Positions 12,909 through 26,688 of a stretch of 64,000 bases of DNA are shown here, piece by piece; position 1 is the stretch's first letter; each line of letters opens with the position of its first letter. The stretch is from Parascedosporium putredinis (Eukaryota; Ascomycota; Sordariomycetes; Microascales; Microascaceae): assembly GCA_949357655.1 (NCBI GenBank), contig CASHTG010000015.1:1798001-1862000 (forward strand). Direction: 5' to 3'. The notes under the pieces were generated by a model, which was given only the letters and a program-made list of their open reading frames with translations, did no database searches and had not been told where the DNA came from. The position numbers and the translations under genes are program-made.

Positions 12909-15900
12909 TCAATTGTTGCCCGGGAACTCCATCCCGGGCCGGGTAAACGGGCCTTCCGGCCACTCGCCCAGCCGCGCCGGATCACCGCCGATGCGCACGT
13001 ACACACCCACCGCCGGGATGCCCCCATCGAGGACGAAGAACTGGTACCAGCCCGGAGGGCACACGTGCGCGTCGGGCGGCGACACCACTGTGCAGCTCCT
13101 CCCGCTACACTGAACCTCGGGGAAGAGTGTCCGCGCGCCCATCGAGTTGCCGTGCGTGCTCGCCACGGACCCCAAGAGGGAGACTTCGATCCGGCCGTTG
13201 GTCGCCGCCGACCCGAGCGTAAAGGAAATAGTCTCGTCGTAGGCCCAGTCGATGTTGGCCAGCGTAAAAGTCGGTCGCGGGAGGTTCTTGTGCAGGTAGG
13301 GCGGGTTGAACACCTCGACGCGGTACTCTTGGTCGTGCACGCCGTCCTGCGGGTCCGAGCCGGAGATGAGCACGCGGCCATCGAGCAGGGTGATGGCCTC
13401 GGAGTGGTAGAGCCGGGGGATGGTGGTGTTGGCCATGACGGTGATGCGCTTGCCCGCCGGCTTCCTAGGGTCGTACAGGAGCGCGTTGAGGTTGGGGTCC
13501 GTGGCCAGGCCGAACCCGGCCACGCCGTGCTTAGCGCCGTTCATAATCATGTAGGTCCCGTCGGGCAGGGGCGCCATGCAGCTCATCACGCGGGGAGGGC
13601 ATGCGCTCCAGCACCCATTCGGGCTCCGCCGCGTCGGGCTCGATCGAGACACAGTTGTCCAGCGCGTTGGATACGCCCTCGGTCGAGCCGCCGCACATGA
13701 GCACGCCGAGGTTCTCCGTATAGGGAGCGCGCTGGGGCAGGAGCACGGCGGTGCCTTCGAGCGGGTAGGTTCGGCCGCCGTACGGGTCGTTGATGGCGCC
13801 GGGGATGTTGGGAAGGATGCGAATCGTCTCAAACGTCTTCTCGTCGAGGATGCGGGCTTCGTTCCAGTACGACACGAAGATGCCGCCGCTCGGCAGCACG
13901 AAGAGGTACGGGTAGAGGTTGTTGGGGTCCGTCCGCTCCAGCCAGTCCATGTACAGCGGAGGGGTCCCCGTGAAGGGAAGCACCTCGAGGCTCGGCACAG
14001 CGGCTCCGTTGGAGCCTTCCTCGCCGCCGACGACGAGGATGGACCCGTTGGCCATGGTCATCACCGAGGGGTACCAGCGGCCGTCTTGCAGCTTTAGGAT
14101 GTCCACGTCCTCTTGCCAGTCGTTGGGTCCCTGGACGCGAGGCGACCCGTCGGGGGTGTAGAGGCGGACACCCTCGGTGGACTCTCCGGACCACCCGCCC
14201 ACGTTGAGCTGGCGGCCGGCAACGTCGGGCAGGATGACGCTGGCCGAGCAAAAGATGTCGGTCCGCACGCTCATCTGCTTCCACGCCAGACTCCAGTTAT
14301 CCAGGGCGTCCAGATCCAGCTCGTACGCGCCCGTCGAGTTGGGCGGGCCCGTTCCCGATTTCTCGAGAAACGTCACCTTGCCCGTGATGGACTGCATCGT
14401 CAGGAGGGGATGACGACGCCGCCAATCAAGAACTCGTAGCTTCCGGCTTCGGCGGGGTCTGGGGCCACGACCACTCGTACAGAGGGTCCCCCTTCCAGAA
14501 GTAGGTGGTGATGCGGGACCCTCCGCCGCAAAGATATTTGGAGTTGCCCGCGCACACAATGTTGCACTCGGCGTCGTCGACGAACGAGGAACCGCCGTCG
14601 AAAAAGTCGCTCGGGTCGCCGCAGTAGCATTCCTCGCCGTATTCGAGCCCGCCGGCCATGTACCCAAATTCGGCGCACTTGGCAAGGCATCGGTTGGCGT
14701 CGAGGGTGCCGGGGAAGTAGAGCTGCCAGGGAAAGGTTCGCTTGTTGTTGATGTTGTCTCTCGCGCAGCCCACGTACTCCCAGCTGCCGTTCAGGCCCGT
14801 CTTCTGCGGTGCCGGGGGCGAAAGTGCCGCTGGCGCCTCGACGGAGAAAACACCCATCCTCAGCGGGCCTCCGCACATTTCGCTCGAGTCACCGCCGCAA
14901 GGGGTATTGCAGGACGCCTGGTTAGCCGCGAGAACGCCTCCGTTTGCGATGAAATTACCGCAAAACACTGCGTATGATACTGGGCACCGGCGATGGCGAA
15001 GCCGAGATTGGAACAGGCTTGGACGCAGGATCGGCGGGTCATGTCGGGGTCATCGGGGACCTGGTGCGAGAGGATGCGACCGTTGGCGCCATCTACCCAG
15101 CAACCCTGATCTTCCCAGCCTTCGGGAAATCCAGCAGCTGCGCCGCCACCGAGGTCGACAATGTCGTCATTGTCGTCGAGGAAAGAGAAAGAGTGGATCC
15201 CGTCACTGATGGAAGCGACGTGAGGTCGCGGGTGTAGACGGACAGTCGGTTCCCGGCACCGCAGAATTCGAAGGGGTTACCCGCGCAAGGCATGTTGCAG
15301 TCGGTGATGGGCGCAGCAATGGAGCCGCTGTTGAAGGAGTTGCCGCAGAAGCACTCCTGGCCATACTCGAGACCAAAAACTGGAAACCAGAGCAAAAGGC
15401 AGCGCAGGACTCCGCGGTCATGGCATTACTGCCCGAGAACGCGCCCGCGAGCGCACGCGCTCCATTCGCCTCCGTCATGCATTGGTAGAAAGAGAACCCA
15501 CCAACGATCGGCAGGTGGCCGGGGACGGAGGGGATCGCGGGACTCGAGGAGGACGCAGGTGTCGATGTTCCCGTTCCAGGGTTACCAGCTGACACCGCAG
15601 TAGAACTATGCATGGTGCGTTAGCTCGCCTCGCTAAGGGAGGAAAAGCAACTTTTGATGCTGCACGGCCTCTCTGCAAGATCTTGAGTCGTAGGGAAACA
15701 TCGGTCAATCGCAGGAGAGGCTGGGGCATCTGGGAAGGATTATATGGAATGGGAAAACGGAGGCATTGGAAGCGCAAGGGGAGATTCCCGGCCAACGATT
15801 ATGCATCAAGAAGAAGAAGAAGAAGAAGAACGCCGAGGACATTTCCAAATGGGGAATGGGAGAAAAGTGGCTTGGGGGAAGGAAGGGGAGCGGAGGGAAG

Positions 15901-17246
15901 AGGCCAAGAGAGGAAAAACCGTTGAGAAGAGGAGGCAGGTGGGAGAGGACGGGAGATCAATTAGGAGAAAGTGGAGGCTTACACAAGAACAAGAGTGGAT
16001 GTGGTCGGGCTGGGGTGGGATGAGCTCGCTGGGGGCGTGTAAGTGTCGCCGTGACTGTAGACGTTTAATCGATTGGGGCCGCCACAGAATTCGAGGTTAT
16101 TTCCTTTGCAGACCATTGTACAGCCATCGGCCGCAGGCGCTCCACCATTTTGAATGCTATTTCCGCAATCTGCCGTTGATCCGAGATGTCAGTGTGCCTG
16201 GCCATGTCCGTAGCAAACAGCCAACCTCATAGGAATATGCTCATTCCTGGAGACGGAGGTTCTTTTCTTAAACTTGATCATCGCGCCCACTTACAGCACT
16301 CGCCCCCATACTCAAGGCCCGCCATGGTGAAGCCGGCACCGCTGCACGCAGCCGTGCAGCGCGCAACTGTCATTTCATCGTACGGGACCGAACCTATGCC
16401 GTAGCTCAGTGCCCGGCCGACCGTGCCCTCGCTAGTGGTTGCCAACCGTGTCAGTTTCCGGCGAGGAGAACCAGCCTCACGGCCGACGCAATTTAGAGGA
16501 GAGGAAAGGGGGAGGGCAGATACGTACGAGTAGCATCCTTTGATGCGAACCCGTTTACGCCAGGGTTCGTTTCGGGGCCCTGAATGGTAGGATTGTGGTA
16601 GACGGTTAATCTATCGCCTCCACCGCATGGTTGGGACGCGTCGCCTCCACAAGGAGAACCGCAATCCGTAGCCAAGGCTTGAGTGGACGTAATGGGCAGC
16701 GAGTCCCCGCAGTCTGGTCGGAACGAGTCAGTCGGAGCCCAGAATTTGGACAAATGGCGCTCTCCGCTGGGAAAACTGCCATCCCAAGAACCTTTTTTGT
16801 ACTAAAGCGCCGGAAAGGAGACAAGGGAAAAAGAAAAGAGACGAGAAAAATAAAGAAGAATGGGGAAACAGAATTGCGCTACACATACAGCATTCGGTGA
16901 ACCATTGGGTTCCTGCGTAGGCGAAGCCCTTGGACTGACAGAATGCCGTGCATGCCTCGTTTGTCATTGCCGATGCCGAAGTGCCGGCTCCGCCGAGAGC
17001 TCGGCCCGGTACCTCTCTAATACAAAGAAGAGGGCATCAGTGTCAGCAGAGTTCAAAAATGGTCTGTAGGATGATCACTAGGCTGAGGAGAGATATTGCA
17101 CGAGCGTACCGGTAACATCCTTGATATTGCCATGCCGCGGATATCGTGGCAGGAGGTGTAAGGTCTCGTCTCTGTAGAGTTGAGGCGTCAACGAGTGTGA
17201 GGGGCGCTATAGAGAATAGCGATGCAAAGAAGCGAGTGTTCCTCAT
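12909..17246 (-). CDS. Secreted five-WSC-domain copper radical oxidase (glyoxal oxidase-like, AA5), frame broken
   Basis: An N-terminal hydrophobic signal (MRNTRFFASLFSIAPLTLVD) is followed by five Cys-rich WSC carbohydrate-binding domains. They start at about YQGCYR, SKGCYS, FSFYQCMTEA, DQGCWVDGANG and WEYVGCARDN. A galactose/glyoxal-oxidase domain then runs to the stop at 12911-12909. Copper radical residues are visible: Cys in TDIFCSASVILPDV, Tyr in QDGRWYPSVMTM, the Tyr-His pair in PRLYHSEAITLLDGR, and the distal His in STHGNSMGAR. Such enzymes oxidise aldehydes or alcohols to make extracellular hydrogen peroxide. Six exons fit: 17246-17110, 17016-16889, 16713-16528, 16431-16295, 16169-15983 and 15605-12909. 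About seven or eight frame breaks occur, e.g. an A run in WSC1, T runs near 15378 and 14967, near 14410, and near 13590. Estimated length is about 1,160 residues. The substrate cannot be told from sequence. Confidence 0.92.
15806..15830. repeat. (GAA)n run in an intron of the oxidase gene
   Basis: About eight GAA/AAG triplets lie inside the 377-bp intron between exons 5 and 6 of the WSC/oxidase gene. Confidence 0.8.
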
Positions 17247-20200
17247 GGCGGCAGCTGGTGACTGGCACGAGAGACCGCACACCAAAAGAGGCCAAAAAGC
17301 AAAGAGTGAAAGTGGCTATAGTAGCCTTGTAGAAAGAAAGTGTGTGTGAACTGACGATGATGCTGGTGGTCGATGAAGAACAAGCTCCTCTAGATCTAAC
17401 TCGAGGGGTAGGAAGCGGGATATATATTTATAAAACACATCGGCCCAGGTGTCTCCGAACACGAAGGAGAGCTAACGGCTGTGTGGGCTACTTCTATCGT
17501 ATTGACGGATACCTCGAAGAGACCCTCGGCCCTGACTCCAGATGAGGGGGGTCATGGTAGAAGCCACGAGCTGGGGCATGATGAGATGGGTCTTCCAGCA
17601 CGCCCTTAGCCTGGGCATGGTTCAGCCTCTATCGAACATGTGGAAAAGGTAGTCTAGTCAGGCGGGCCAGGAAAGGTCTGGGATTAGATAGTGGAGCCGG
17701 CGGCGGCGGGCTTGCAGTCTTCTCAGGAACAAGGGGGAGCGACTAACACAGGTCGAGGGGGTTCGCGGGTCGTGGGTCCATGTAGGTCAAAGAGATGTCG
17801 AGCGAGGAATGGGCAGTCTCGGTTAGCACCCTCACTCTGGCTTGCTCTTTGTCAAGAGTCTGCGTTGCCTCGCTTTCGGTCACGGTTCTATGGAGAGAGG
17901 GAACATGATTTCCTCATGCAGTGGCTGCCGGTGGTGCAAGGTCGCGTGGGCAGCAGAGCATTTCCTCCATGCATTCCTCGCCTCGTATCCTGAATCATAT
18001 CCTCGGGAATCCCTCTACATGCTCAAGACTAACATCGATTCCCATCCCAGCTATTGGAAACTTTGCCCGTAGGCAATAATACGGCATGATAGGCCGGGAG
18101 AAGTGAAGCCTCCTCGCCGTCTACCCGCAGGGGGAGGAGGAAAAATGAAAAACAAAAGACAAGAAAGAGCAAAGGGGTGTAGTACTATTCGCCCGGATAG
18201 GGCTAGACATGTGAGAATTGGTTAGAGAGCACGATGGAAACGGCGTTATTCCACAATAGAGCGTAGACTGGCGCCCGTACGCTTCGAGCTGTGGCTTGTC
18301 AGTCTCCCAGAAGCAGTGGCCGCCCTAAAAGGAAGACTCAAGGAGGAAGAAGAGGACGGGATGAATGGGGACGCACGGGTTTGAAGCCAGCAGTGCTCGA
18401 GGCTACGCTTCGACAGAAACAGTTACCCGCCATTAGTTTCAGGTTTCTAGACCTAAACCTGCGAGTTCTTCCCCGAACCATCCCACAGATAGTTTGTGAG
18501 CAACCCCGAATCTGGGCAGTGTTCCGTTTCCAGACTAGCACGGCGATAAGTCTCGATCTGGCCACCAGGTACGGTACATCAATGATGTAGTTCGAGACGC
18601 TATTCAGTTCAATGTTTCCTGGAGAGCAGGCGCAGGTTGGCTCCAGTCCCTGCAAGGGACCGTAAACTAGCTCCATCACACGACATACAACGGCATGATT
18701 TCCACGCATTCATTAGAATTCGACGGCGGTAATCTTCTCCTATATGCAATGTACGTACGCCCATGAGAACAGTTCAGATGAATAGTTTGCCGACTTCGAG
18801 TTCACCTGCGACGTGTGTTCGTGGGCGCTGCTTTCCGCACATGGTGGCCTGAGGACCGGCAGGACCGAGGCTGGAGAGAGAAAACATTGTGTGGAACTAG
18901 TCCGATATGGCGATAGTAGCGGTCAGACTCTTGGGCCGTTGGCTGGACTTGGCAGAATCGCTGTTCGAACAAGGCTTGGCTCAACCCGTGGCTCTGGAAT
19001 ATTCTTGCCCCTGGCCCTGGCCCCCCTTTCCTGCACGAGCATCACCAGTCGCCGCGATGCGGGTGACGGAGTCATGAATCAGGATTGTGTAGTGTTACCC
19101 TACGCCCGGCCCTGTCAATAGTTTCCCAAGTGCGCAACACACTTGGGCTAGTCATCGTCATCAGGATACGTCCTTTTCGTCCTTCTTTCCGCTTTCTGTT
19201 CCCTTTGTCTATTTTTCTCCCTTGTCAGATAGCTCCAACGACATCTTGGCGCCGCCTCTACCTTCAGCCCCCGGCTCGAGATGCTGAGCCACCCAAGACA
19301 ATCAGGGGCGACCTCGCGCGAAAGCGGAAGATCTGTTCCTTTTTCTTCCGTTGGCTTACCCAGCGTGGCTGGACCGCGATTGATCTTAATCACATCCTTG
19401 ACCTGATGGTGTGGAACGGTTTCCGTTTCTGCAACATCGCCGTCCTCTGGCCTAGCTGAAGAGTTGGGGAAATTGGTGTAGATGACCTCTTCTGTTCTCC
19501 GAGTCTGTTGATTAATACAGTTGTCGTCGTGTCGTTCGGGATGATACACCACTCATACGTCAAGTGAGCGGCTCTTTCCGAGCTGACTGGGGATCCCCTG
19601 TCTTGTGTGGAAGCCCTTCGCGGCGTCTGTGAGGGGAAGAGGCAGGGGTTGTGCGCGGCCAACAGGGATCTTAGTATTATTGCCGCTGCCGTCCGCGCGA
19701 GGAAAAGAGGGAGCGGATTGTGGGTTCGGCGCGTGCCCCACCAATTCAATCAATGGATTGATCAAAAAACATCATGTACGTCGATGCATATCTCGGTACA
19801 CACTGATGCACTTATTAAAATGACCTCCAGCCCCGGCATATCGCGAGAGCGCCCAGCATCAATGATCGCATCGCGATCTCGTATCTCGACTCTGACCGCT
19901 ACTATGCTTGCCCATGGGCTTATGGTGGGCTTACGACGAGTTTGCAAGGCGAGAGATAATACCTCGGTCGTGCATCGTGAAAGAGAGCCTAGCAGCGGAG
20001 GGAGATGGGGGCTTAAATTACAACTGAGCCACCACAATCGCAACTGTCCTATCGCGCGTCGACTATATGGTGTGGAACTGAGAGGCAATCCTCTGGTGAA
20101 GGGATTTTGGCGCAAGCATGTCGCCTACCGACACCTCTAGGGCTTCATCACTGATCACTGCACGGCGAGGTGCCGAGACCGGTGTAAGCCCCTACAGCTC

Positions 20201-22943
20201 AATTCAGTCCTTATCTCGAACTGGCATTTTCTTTCTAAAGATAGCCGTAGAGGCAGACGTTATGCAGAGGACGGCGCGACCATGAATAACAAGGCAAACG
20301 AATAATGCTTGTGCATGTTGCGTCCAATTGATATTCGTGTTCCGCGAATGGCTGAGTCGCCGCCCAGCCTTTGTGCCTCTTCGCTCTTGATTCTTCCACA
20401 TCCCCTCTCTCTGACCCACCTTGCACCTTGCATTCACCTTTTTCGTCCTTTGTTTGCCCCTAAAATAAACACCTAGAGCGGCTTTTCACTCTTTCCTCCC
20501 CTGTTCAAGTATGGCCCTTTCTGTGACTGTGTGCGTATATGTAAGCTATGCATCTCCTCGTATCGTCTCTTTAATCGAGAGCGCGGGGTCTGTTGTCTTA
20601 AGAGGATGAACTGCTGTTCGACACTGGTCAGACATGGCCAGGCCCTCGCCTCGGTCACGCATGGCATAAACGTGCAATCCTCGAAAGAATCGTGGTCTGT
20701 GAAGACGAACGACGCATGTGTCGGAGGAGGAACATGCTCGAGGGGAAACAATCGCACGATTCTGCGAGTTTTTCTTCACGCAATCAGTTTCCCGAGGGTT
20801 GGGACTGTTACAATACCTTGATCTGTCTGTCCCTTCAACCCAGCCCCTCTACGCCGCCCCTTGGCCAGCCGCATGAATTCGCGCTGTCGACTCAGCGTTG
20901 AGCTGGACTGCCACGCCCCCTGGCCTGCAAGCTCTCTCAATCCAGTTGAGGCTGCTAGACTGTGTCATGCTTCAGCCGCGACAAAATTGCTTCTTCATGT
21001 CCGCTCTGCCCCATCTCCCCATCTCCCCCATCCCCGCACACAAGCCCATGCCAGCCAAGCCAGTCCCTCTTTGCCGTCCCATCCTGCCTTTGGGGGCGAG
21101 TCAAGACCTTGGCGCATTTCGAGGTAGAGGCACCTATCACTGCCTCACGGGTATGAGCTTCCAAGAGCTTCCTCCCAAAGTGAGCTACACAAACAATTCG
21201 TGCCCCCAAAACCGCCTCTGGGTGTCCAGCTGGCCCATTCAGCGAACATCGTGAAATCCACAGAACGGCGCTACACGAGAGACCTCAAGCAGAAGACCAT
21301 GTTGGGTCAGAGCGCGAACCAAGGGTATAACTGAAGAAGCAATGCAAAGGAGCCCATGTCGCCACCGGCAGCGGCTGCTATCTGGCCAGAAGAACAAGGG
21401 CCTTGGGGTGGGGAGCCCGTTGTGGAAACGCCACGACGGAGGCTCTTCGCCCATGTATAGTGGGGGTGGGATGAAAAGTTGTACCTCGTGGCTCGGATCC
21501 GAGTCGGAGGGGGATGCCGATTACCTGTCGTTGCGATTGATGGGCAACCCGGATGGACTCCGGGGCTTGGGGCACCCTCTTTCGCTCCGGCCTGGGTTCT
21601 AGAACGGCATGGTCTCGGTCCATGCTCCGCGCCAACCCGTTCCGGGGTCAGTACAATATATGTGTCCTCCGACTACACTCGGGGAGCCGCCAGTGTGAAG
21701 TGCTATCGAAGAGGAAAAGGAGAAGCCTTGCAATTTTTTTTTCTCTCAGCGACTGGGAAAGAACATCCAATGCGCAGTAGCCTTGACAATGCACTGCGCG
21801 TTGATCGATTATGACTCAGAAATAATCATTTGCCCTAATCGGAATAGGCAGTAGCCGAAAAATGCTTGTTTAGGGATTGGTTTTGTGGACGACATATTTC
21901 ACTGGTGACTCATCCTGTGCCATCAGCCTCCCTTTTTCGACATCGTGCACCACAATTTCCCGAATTTACTGGCTCGGCAGGTCCTTCCCTCCACTTTGCT
22001 GGATATTGCCGATTTGCTCCTTCTGCAGTCGCTTCAACCGTCACTGATTGCCCATGGCTCCAGTGGAAACAGCTCCTGAACGTTGAAGCTATCGCTGAGC
22101 TTGCATCATATTTGGCAACATATGAATTTGGAAGAGATCGGGATTATGCGACAGTACGAAGTCTGGGAGAGAGCGTAAAAGGCATTCTAAGCTGTAATCC
22201 CTACACCATACAAGGAGGGGGAAGAAATCTCTAAATAAAGCACAACGACATCTTCAAGTTCGGAACTAGCGAGCAGTGGTGCTATATTATCCGCTATTGC
22301 ACGTAGACACTGCCCATTCGCGATGGAACATCGAGCACTGGAGCTGCTAGGCTACACACCCGTGGACGTATCAACTTTAGCAGGGGCGAATGGTTGCCTC
22401 AGTGAAGTGGGTGGTGCAAGTGGCGCTGCGGAGCTGCCTAAATTCTCTCTTCCCAAGGGGCGAAAGATCATCAATGACTCCACTGTAATGCTAGTCCGAG
22501 AAACTTTTCGCCGTCTCGAGCCGCGACGTAACAGGCGGGTCCGCCCTTCCCGCGCAGCCTGGACCAGACACACGATTGAAGACTTGGGGTTGCTTAAGTG
22601 ATATTGAAATAGTATAATTGATGAATATTCGCCCCTGCCGCAAGACACGTCAAGACACAACGTCCATCAGCCAACTCATTGATTTTCCCCAACATAGCGC
22701 AGACACTGAAGCGTCTTGCAATTTCCATTCTTTCTCTCTTGCCTTGTTCTTTGCTTCTTCTAGCTTCTAATAACAAAAGTATCCTTCTGTTCCACCACAA
22801 TTGACAGCTATCCCCTCCCTCAGGCTCTTCGCACTCTTGCCGAAATTTCCATCTCAAGTCAATCACCAGGTCCAGTGTGGAATTCAGACGTCAATCTGGA
22901 CCGAGCTGAGAATTGGATCCTGCCAAACCGTACTCAATCAGCC
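17247..22943. other. Gene-poor 5.7 kb block
   Basis: This block separates the divergent oxidase and NFX1-like genes. ORFs are at most about 180 codons, overlap on both strands, and contain no recognisable domain. A CAATCAATGGATTGATCA word lies at about 19745-19762. The 3' part should hold the NFX1-like promoter and leader; a 92-codon ORF at 22323-22601 (MEHRALELLGYTPVDVSTLA) is the most protein-like piece but has no supporting feature. Confidence 0.45.
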
Positions 22944-25900
22944 ATGCTTGAAGGCGACCAGGCTTCAAGTTTACAGTCACCGCAGACTGAAAGTCGGGGA
23001 AACCCATCCTCGTCAAGCCGAGGTAACAGGCGGCCAGGTCATCCCGGACGTGGCCATCCACGCCGTCGGGGACGGGGAGGAACTGCACCATCCGCTACCG
23101 CACAGCCTGCAGAAGCATCACAGACTGGTGGCCGAGATGGCCAATCCCAGCAACGCGGCGGTGCTCAATCTCATGGCCAGCCGCAAGGCCGGCCCCAAGC
23201 TCGCGGTGACCCGCCTAGGAGAGCGGGTGGCCAGAGGGTGGGAGAGGGGCCGTGGCAGGAGGGCCGCTCCTGGGCCCAACACCTTTCGAGCTGGCGCACC
23301 TGTGGCCGGCACGACAAGGACATTCGGCGGCCACTTGACCACAGAAGATTCCGAGACTCCCACGGATTCCATGGGTCTTGATGCGAATGCCTCCGAGTTT
23401 GTGCCTGGACGGCCCGAAAACGCCCACCGACTGTGAGTGGCATTTGTAGCCTTCTATAAGAAACTAGAAGCACCAATACTGACCGAAACCTTTAGTCAAT
23501 CAAGGCCTGCGCAGCGGCCGAAAAAGGCAGAGGGTCCCCTCGCTCCCAAGAGTGATGCCCCAGACCTCCCAGCGCGCATTCATGAGGACATCAGCAACCT
23601 TCAGTATGAATGTGTAATCTGTACTAGCGAGGTCATCAAGGAATCGCAAGTCTGGTCTTGCACCATATGCTGGACCGTAGTACACCTACCCTGTGCCAAA
23701 AATGGCACGCAAACGAGACCAAGAAGGACGAGGAGAATCACTCGTTGTGGAGGTGCCCCGGATGCAATTCTCCCTTGAACGACGCCCCAGGATCCTATCA
23801 TTGCTGGTGCGGAAAGGAATATAACCCTCGCCCCATCATGGGGCTCCCCACTCTTGCGGCCAGACTTGTTCCAAGGCCCGGCCGACCTGCCCTCATCCAT
23901 GTTCTCTAGAGTGCCACGCAGGACCCTGCCCCCTGCGATCTCATGGGCCCCAGCCAGCCCTGCTTCTGCGGTAAGCAGTCCATCACGAGACGCTGCCGAG
24001 AGACGGATTATGTGAACGGATGGAGTTGTAACGAACCTTGCGGCGACTTTCTTCCATGCGGCGAGCACATGTGTCCCCGGACTTGCCACGCGGGTCTGTG
24101 TGGGGCTTGCGAGGTTCCCATTCTTGCGAGGTGTTACTGCGGCAAGACCGTCAAGGAGATCCCCTGCGAGGAGCGCGGCGACGAGGAAGAATCCTACAAC
24201 TATGGTCAGGTGGCGACTGAAGGCCTAGATGAGGCGGCCGTGCCCAAGGACTCCTACTTCTCTGGCTGCATCCGGTGTCAAGAGCCTTGCGGCAGGACTT
24301 ACGACTGTGGGAAACATAGCTGCGATAAGCCCTGTCACCCTCAAGATAGCGCCGAGACCCATTGCCCGCGGTCTCCTGACGTCGTCACCCATTGCTTCTG
24401 CGGCAAAACAACTCTACAATCCCTCCTGGACACGCCCAGGCAATCATGCGAGGACACTATCCCCCATTGCGCTGAGGAATGCGGTCGTCTACTTGACTGC
24501 GGCCATAGGTGCAAAAGTACTTGCCATGTGGGCGATTGCGGTCCATGCATCAAAGTAGTAGATGTCCCGTGTCGCTGCGGCCGCACGTCGACTGAACTTG
24601 CCTGTGTTAAGGCATCCTCGGAGCCGACGCCGATGTGCTCGCGACCTTGCCAAGCCCAACTCTCCTGCGGTAGGCATCAATGTCAAGAGCGTTGCTGCTC
24701 CGGAGAAAGGAAAGCTCGGGACCGTCAAGCTGCTCGACGAAAGAACAAACTTGCGGCGCCCGAGGAAGACATCGAAGACGAGCACCTCTGCACCCGGACA
24801 TGCGGGCGCAAACTCAAGTGCGGCACCCATTCATGCCAGCAGATTTGCCACAAGGGACCTTGCCCCAGCTGCCTAGAGGCCATATTTGAAGAGATTAGCT
24901 GCGCTTGCGGACGCACCGTTTTACTGCCGCCCCAACCCTGCGGAACCAAACCGCCCGAATGCAGATATGACTGTACCAAGTCGCCTCCATGTGGACATCC
25001 GCGGATCCAGCACAAATGCCACCAGGACGACACGCCATGCCCCAAGTGTCCTTTCCTTGTTGAAAAGCCCTGCATCTGTGGCAAACAGACGCTGAAGAAT
25101 CAGCCCTGTTGGTTCGAAGAGGCCCGTTGCGGTCTGCCCTGCGGCAGGAAACTCAAGTGCGGGTAAGCTTCACCACTCCCCCTCTCCCCTGTATCCTGTC
25201 TACTACATCCCTTGAAGCCCCCATTCGGAGTACATCTGTGCCTGAAGCTTTCCATCCCCAAAGCAAAACACCTTACTAATCTGATTCTAGGGCTCACACG
25301 TGCCGCAAGCCTTGCCATCGCGATGGCCATTGTGAGGACGAGGACATTGCCGGATCTCACTGCGCTCAATCCTGCGGCAAGACGCGAAAGTCTTGCGATC
25401 ACGCCTGCCAAGATACCTGTCACTCGCCATTTGGTAAGTTGTTTCCCTTCTTTTCCTCACTTCCATGTTTTCGGGACTATTCTTTTGTACTAACACATGC
25501 TCGGTAGCCTGCAAGGAAGACAAACCTTGTGCCGCCAAGGTGGCAGTTACGTGCGACTGCCGCAGAAGAAAACAGGACGGTAAATGCGGTGCTTTGAATA
25601 CTAATCCCTGGCCAGTTCCTCGGAGATTGCCCTGCGATGATGAGTGCGCGCGACTTAAGCGTAACGCAGCACTTGCCGAAGCACTCAAGATCGCCCCAGA
25701 GCATGGCGACAACCATATTCCATACTCGGACGAGACCTTGGACATGTTCAAGGAGAATCAGTCGTGGGCCCTGATCCAGGAAAAGGAGCTCCGGGAGTTC
25801 TCTGCGGACGAGACGAAGAAGGTCCATCGATTCAAGCCCATGTCGGCGACCCAACGTGCCTTTTACATTTGCTCGCGGCGGACTATGGCCTTGATAGCGA

Positions 25901-26605
25901 AAGCCAGGACATGCCTCCTCACCGAAGCGTGAGCGTCTATAAGACCCCCGATTTGTTTCGGCACCCCACAAGAGTCTCATCCAAGCTACCAAGATTCGTA
26001 TCGTACAGGCTTCCGAGGCATCTAGAGTTGCTGCTGCGGCTGCCGTCGCGCTCATGGGAGAACCCTTTAATGCGTTCCTCCTCACCTCGCCACGATTCGG
26101 TCTCACGGTAGAAGACGTGGAGGGGGCCCTGCAAAAAGAGCTAGCCTCTCAGCCAGGACTCAAGTTCACCGTCACTTTCCTTCCCTCCGACGAAGTCGTT
26201 GTGCAGGCCGCGTCCCGGAATTTCGCTGGTGCCATGAGTGCTACCGCCCTAGAGAATATGCTCTCCTCCATGAAGGCTGCGCTCGCGAGAACTGTCTCTT
26301 CGCAAGACCTTGCGCGCTCGGTGGCGCTTTGCCACGCCGATGCATCTTCCAACATCACACGTCGCGAGCGAGGCGCAAACTCATCCGCCGGAGGATGGAA
26401 CACGGTGGTCAGTCGGTCTACACAGAAATCCACGGCTACTAGCGCCAGCGCTAGCTCGGCCTCGACGACGCGAGACCCCACCTCATCGGCGACTACGGAA
26501 GCAAAGCCCGGCCGACTTACGCTGGGCTTGAAGAAGAAGAAGAAGCTGCCCGAGCCTGAACCGGTCGACGACTGGCTCGAAGCGGCAGAACAGCTAGAGG
26601 AGTAG
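22944..26605 (+). CDS. FAP1: NFX1/FAP1-type zinc-finger protein (frame broken)
   Basis: Fungal FAP1 and animal NFX1 are NF-X1-type multi-zinc-finger proteins; yeast Fap1 binds the FKBP12 prolyl isomerase. The N-terminal 165 residues are Gly/Arg/Gln-rich. A RING-like motif follows (YECVICTSEV, then SCTICWTVVHLPCAKK). A long array of NF-X1 fingers comes next, with repeats such as CGKHSCDKPCH, CGRHQCQERCC and CGTHSCQQICHKGPCPSC. Near the C-terminus an R3H-like segment reads KIRIVQASEASRVAA, and a tail ends VDDWLEAAEQLEE. Exons are 22944-23432, 23496-25162, 25291-25433 and 25508-26605, all with in-phase GT/AG sites. Frame breaks fall in the N-terminal low-complexity part, the A run at 23698-23702, C runs at 23846-23849, 23929-23933 and 25945-25949, and the T run at 25861-25864. 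Expected length is about 1,135 residues. Confidence 0.92.
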
Positions 26606-26644
26606 ACTTGTCAAGGTGTAGGCTGTGCGAGCGGTGCAAGCGGT

Positions 26645-26688
26645 GCAACAGCGACAGCAACGGTAACAGCAACGGCAACAGCAACGGC
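26645..26688. repeat. CAGCAACGGYAA minisatellite in the NFX1-like 3' region
   Basis: A 12-base unit, roughly CAGCAACGGYAA, is repeated about three times starting 40 bp after the stop codon. It is probably transcribed in the 3' untranslated region. Confidence 0.75.

Noticed and set aside
12765..14439. Plus-strand ORFs of 108-311 codons over the oxidase gene
   Set aside because: They are His/Arg/Val-rich antisense translations of the copper-oxidase domain, whose minus-strand reading carries all catalytic residues.
12909..14685. Two separate oxidase genes suggested by overlapping ORFs
   Set aside because: The two ORFs are consecutive halves of one domain joined at a one-base loss near 13590; the Cys/Tyr residues are in one half and the Tyr-His pair and distal His in the other.
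15806..15830. Possible CRISPR-like or coding repeat
   Set aside because: It is a simple GAA triplet run within an intron, with no spacer structure.
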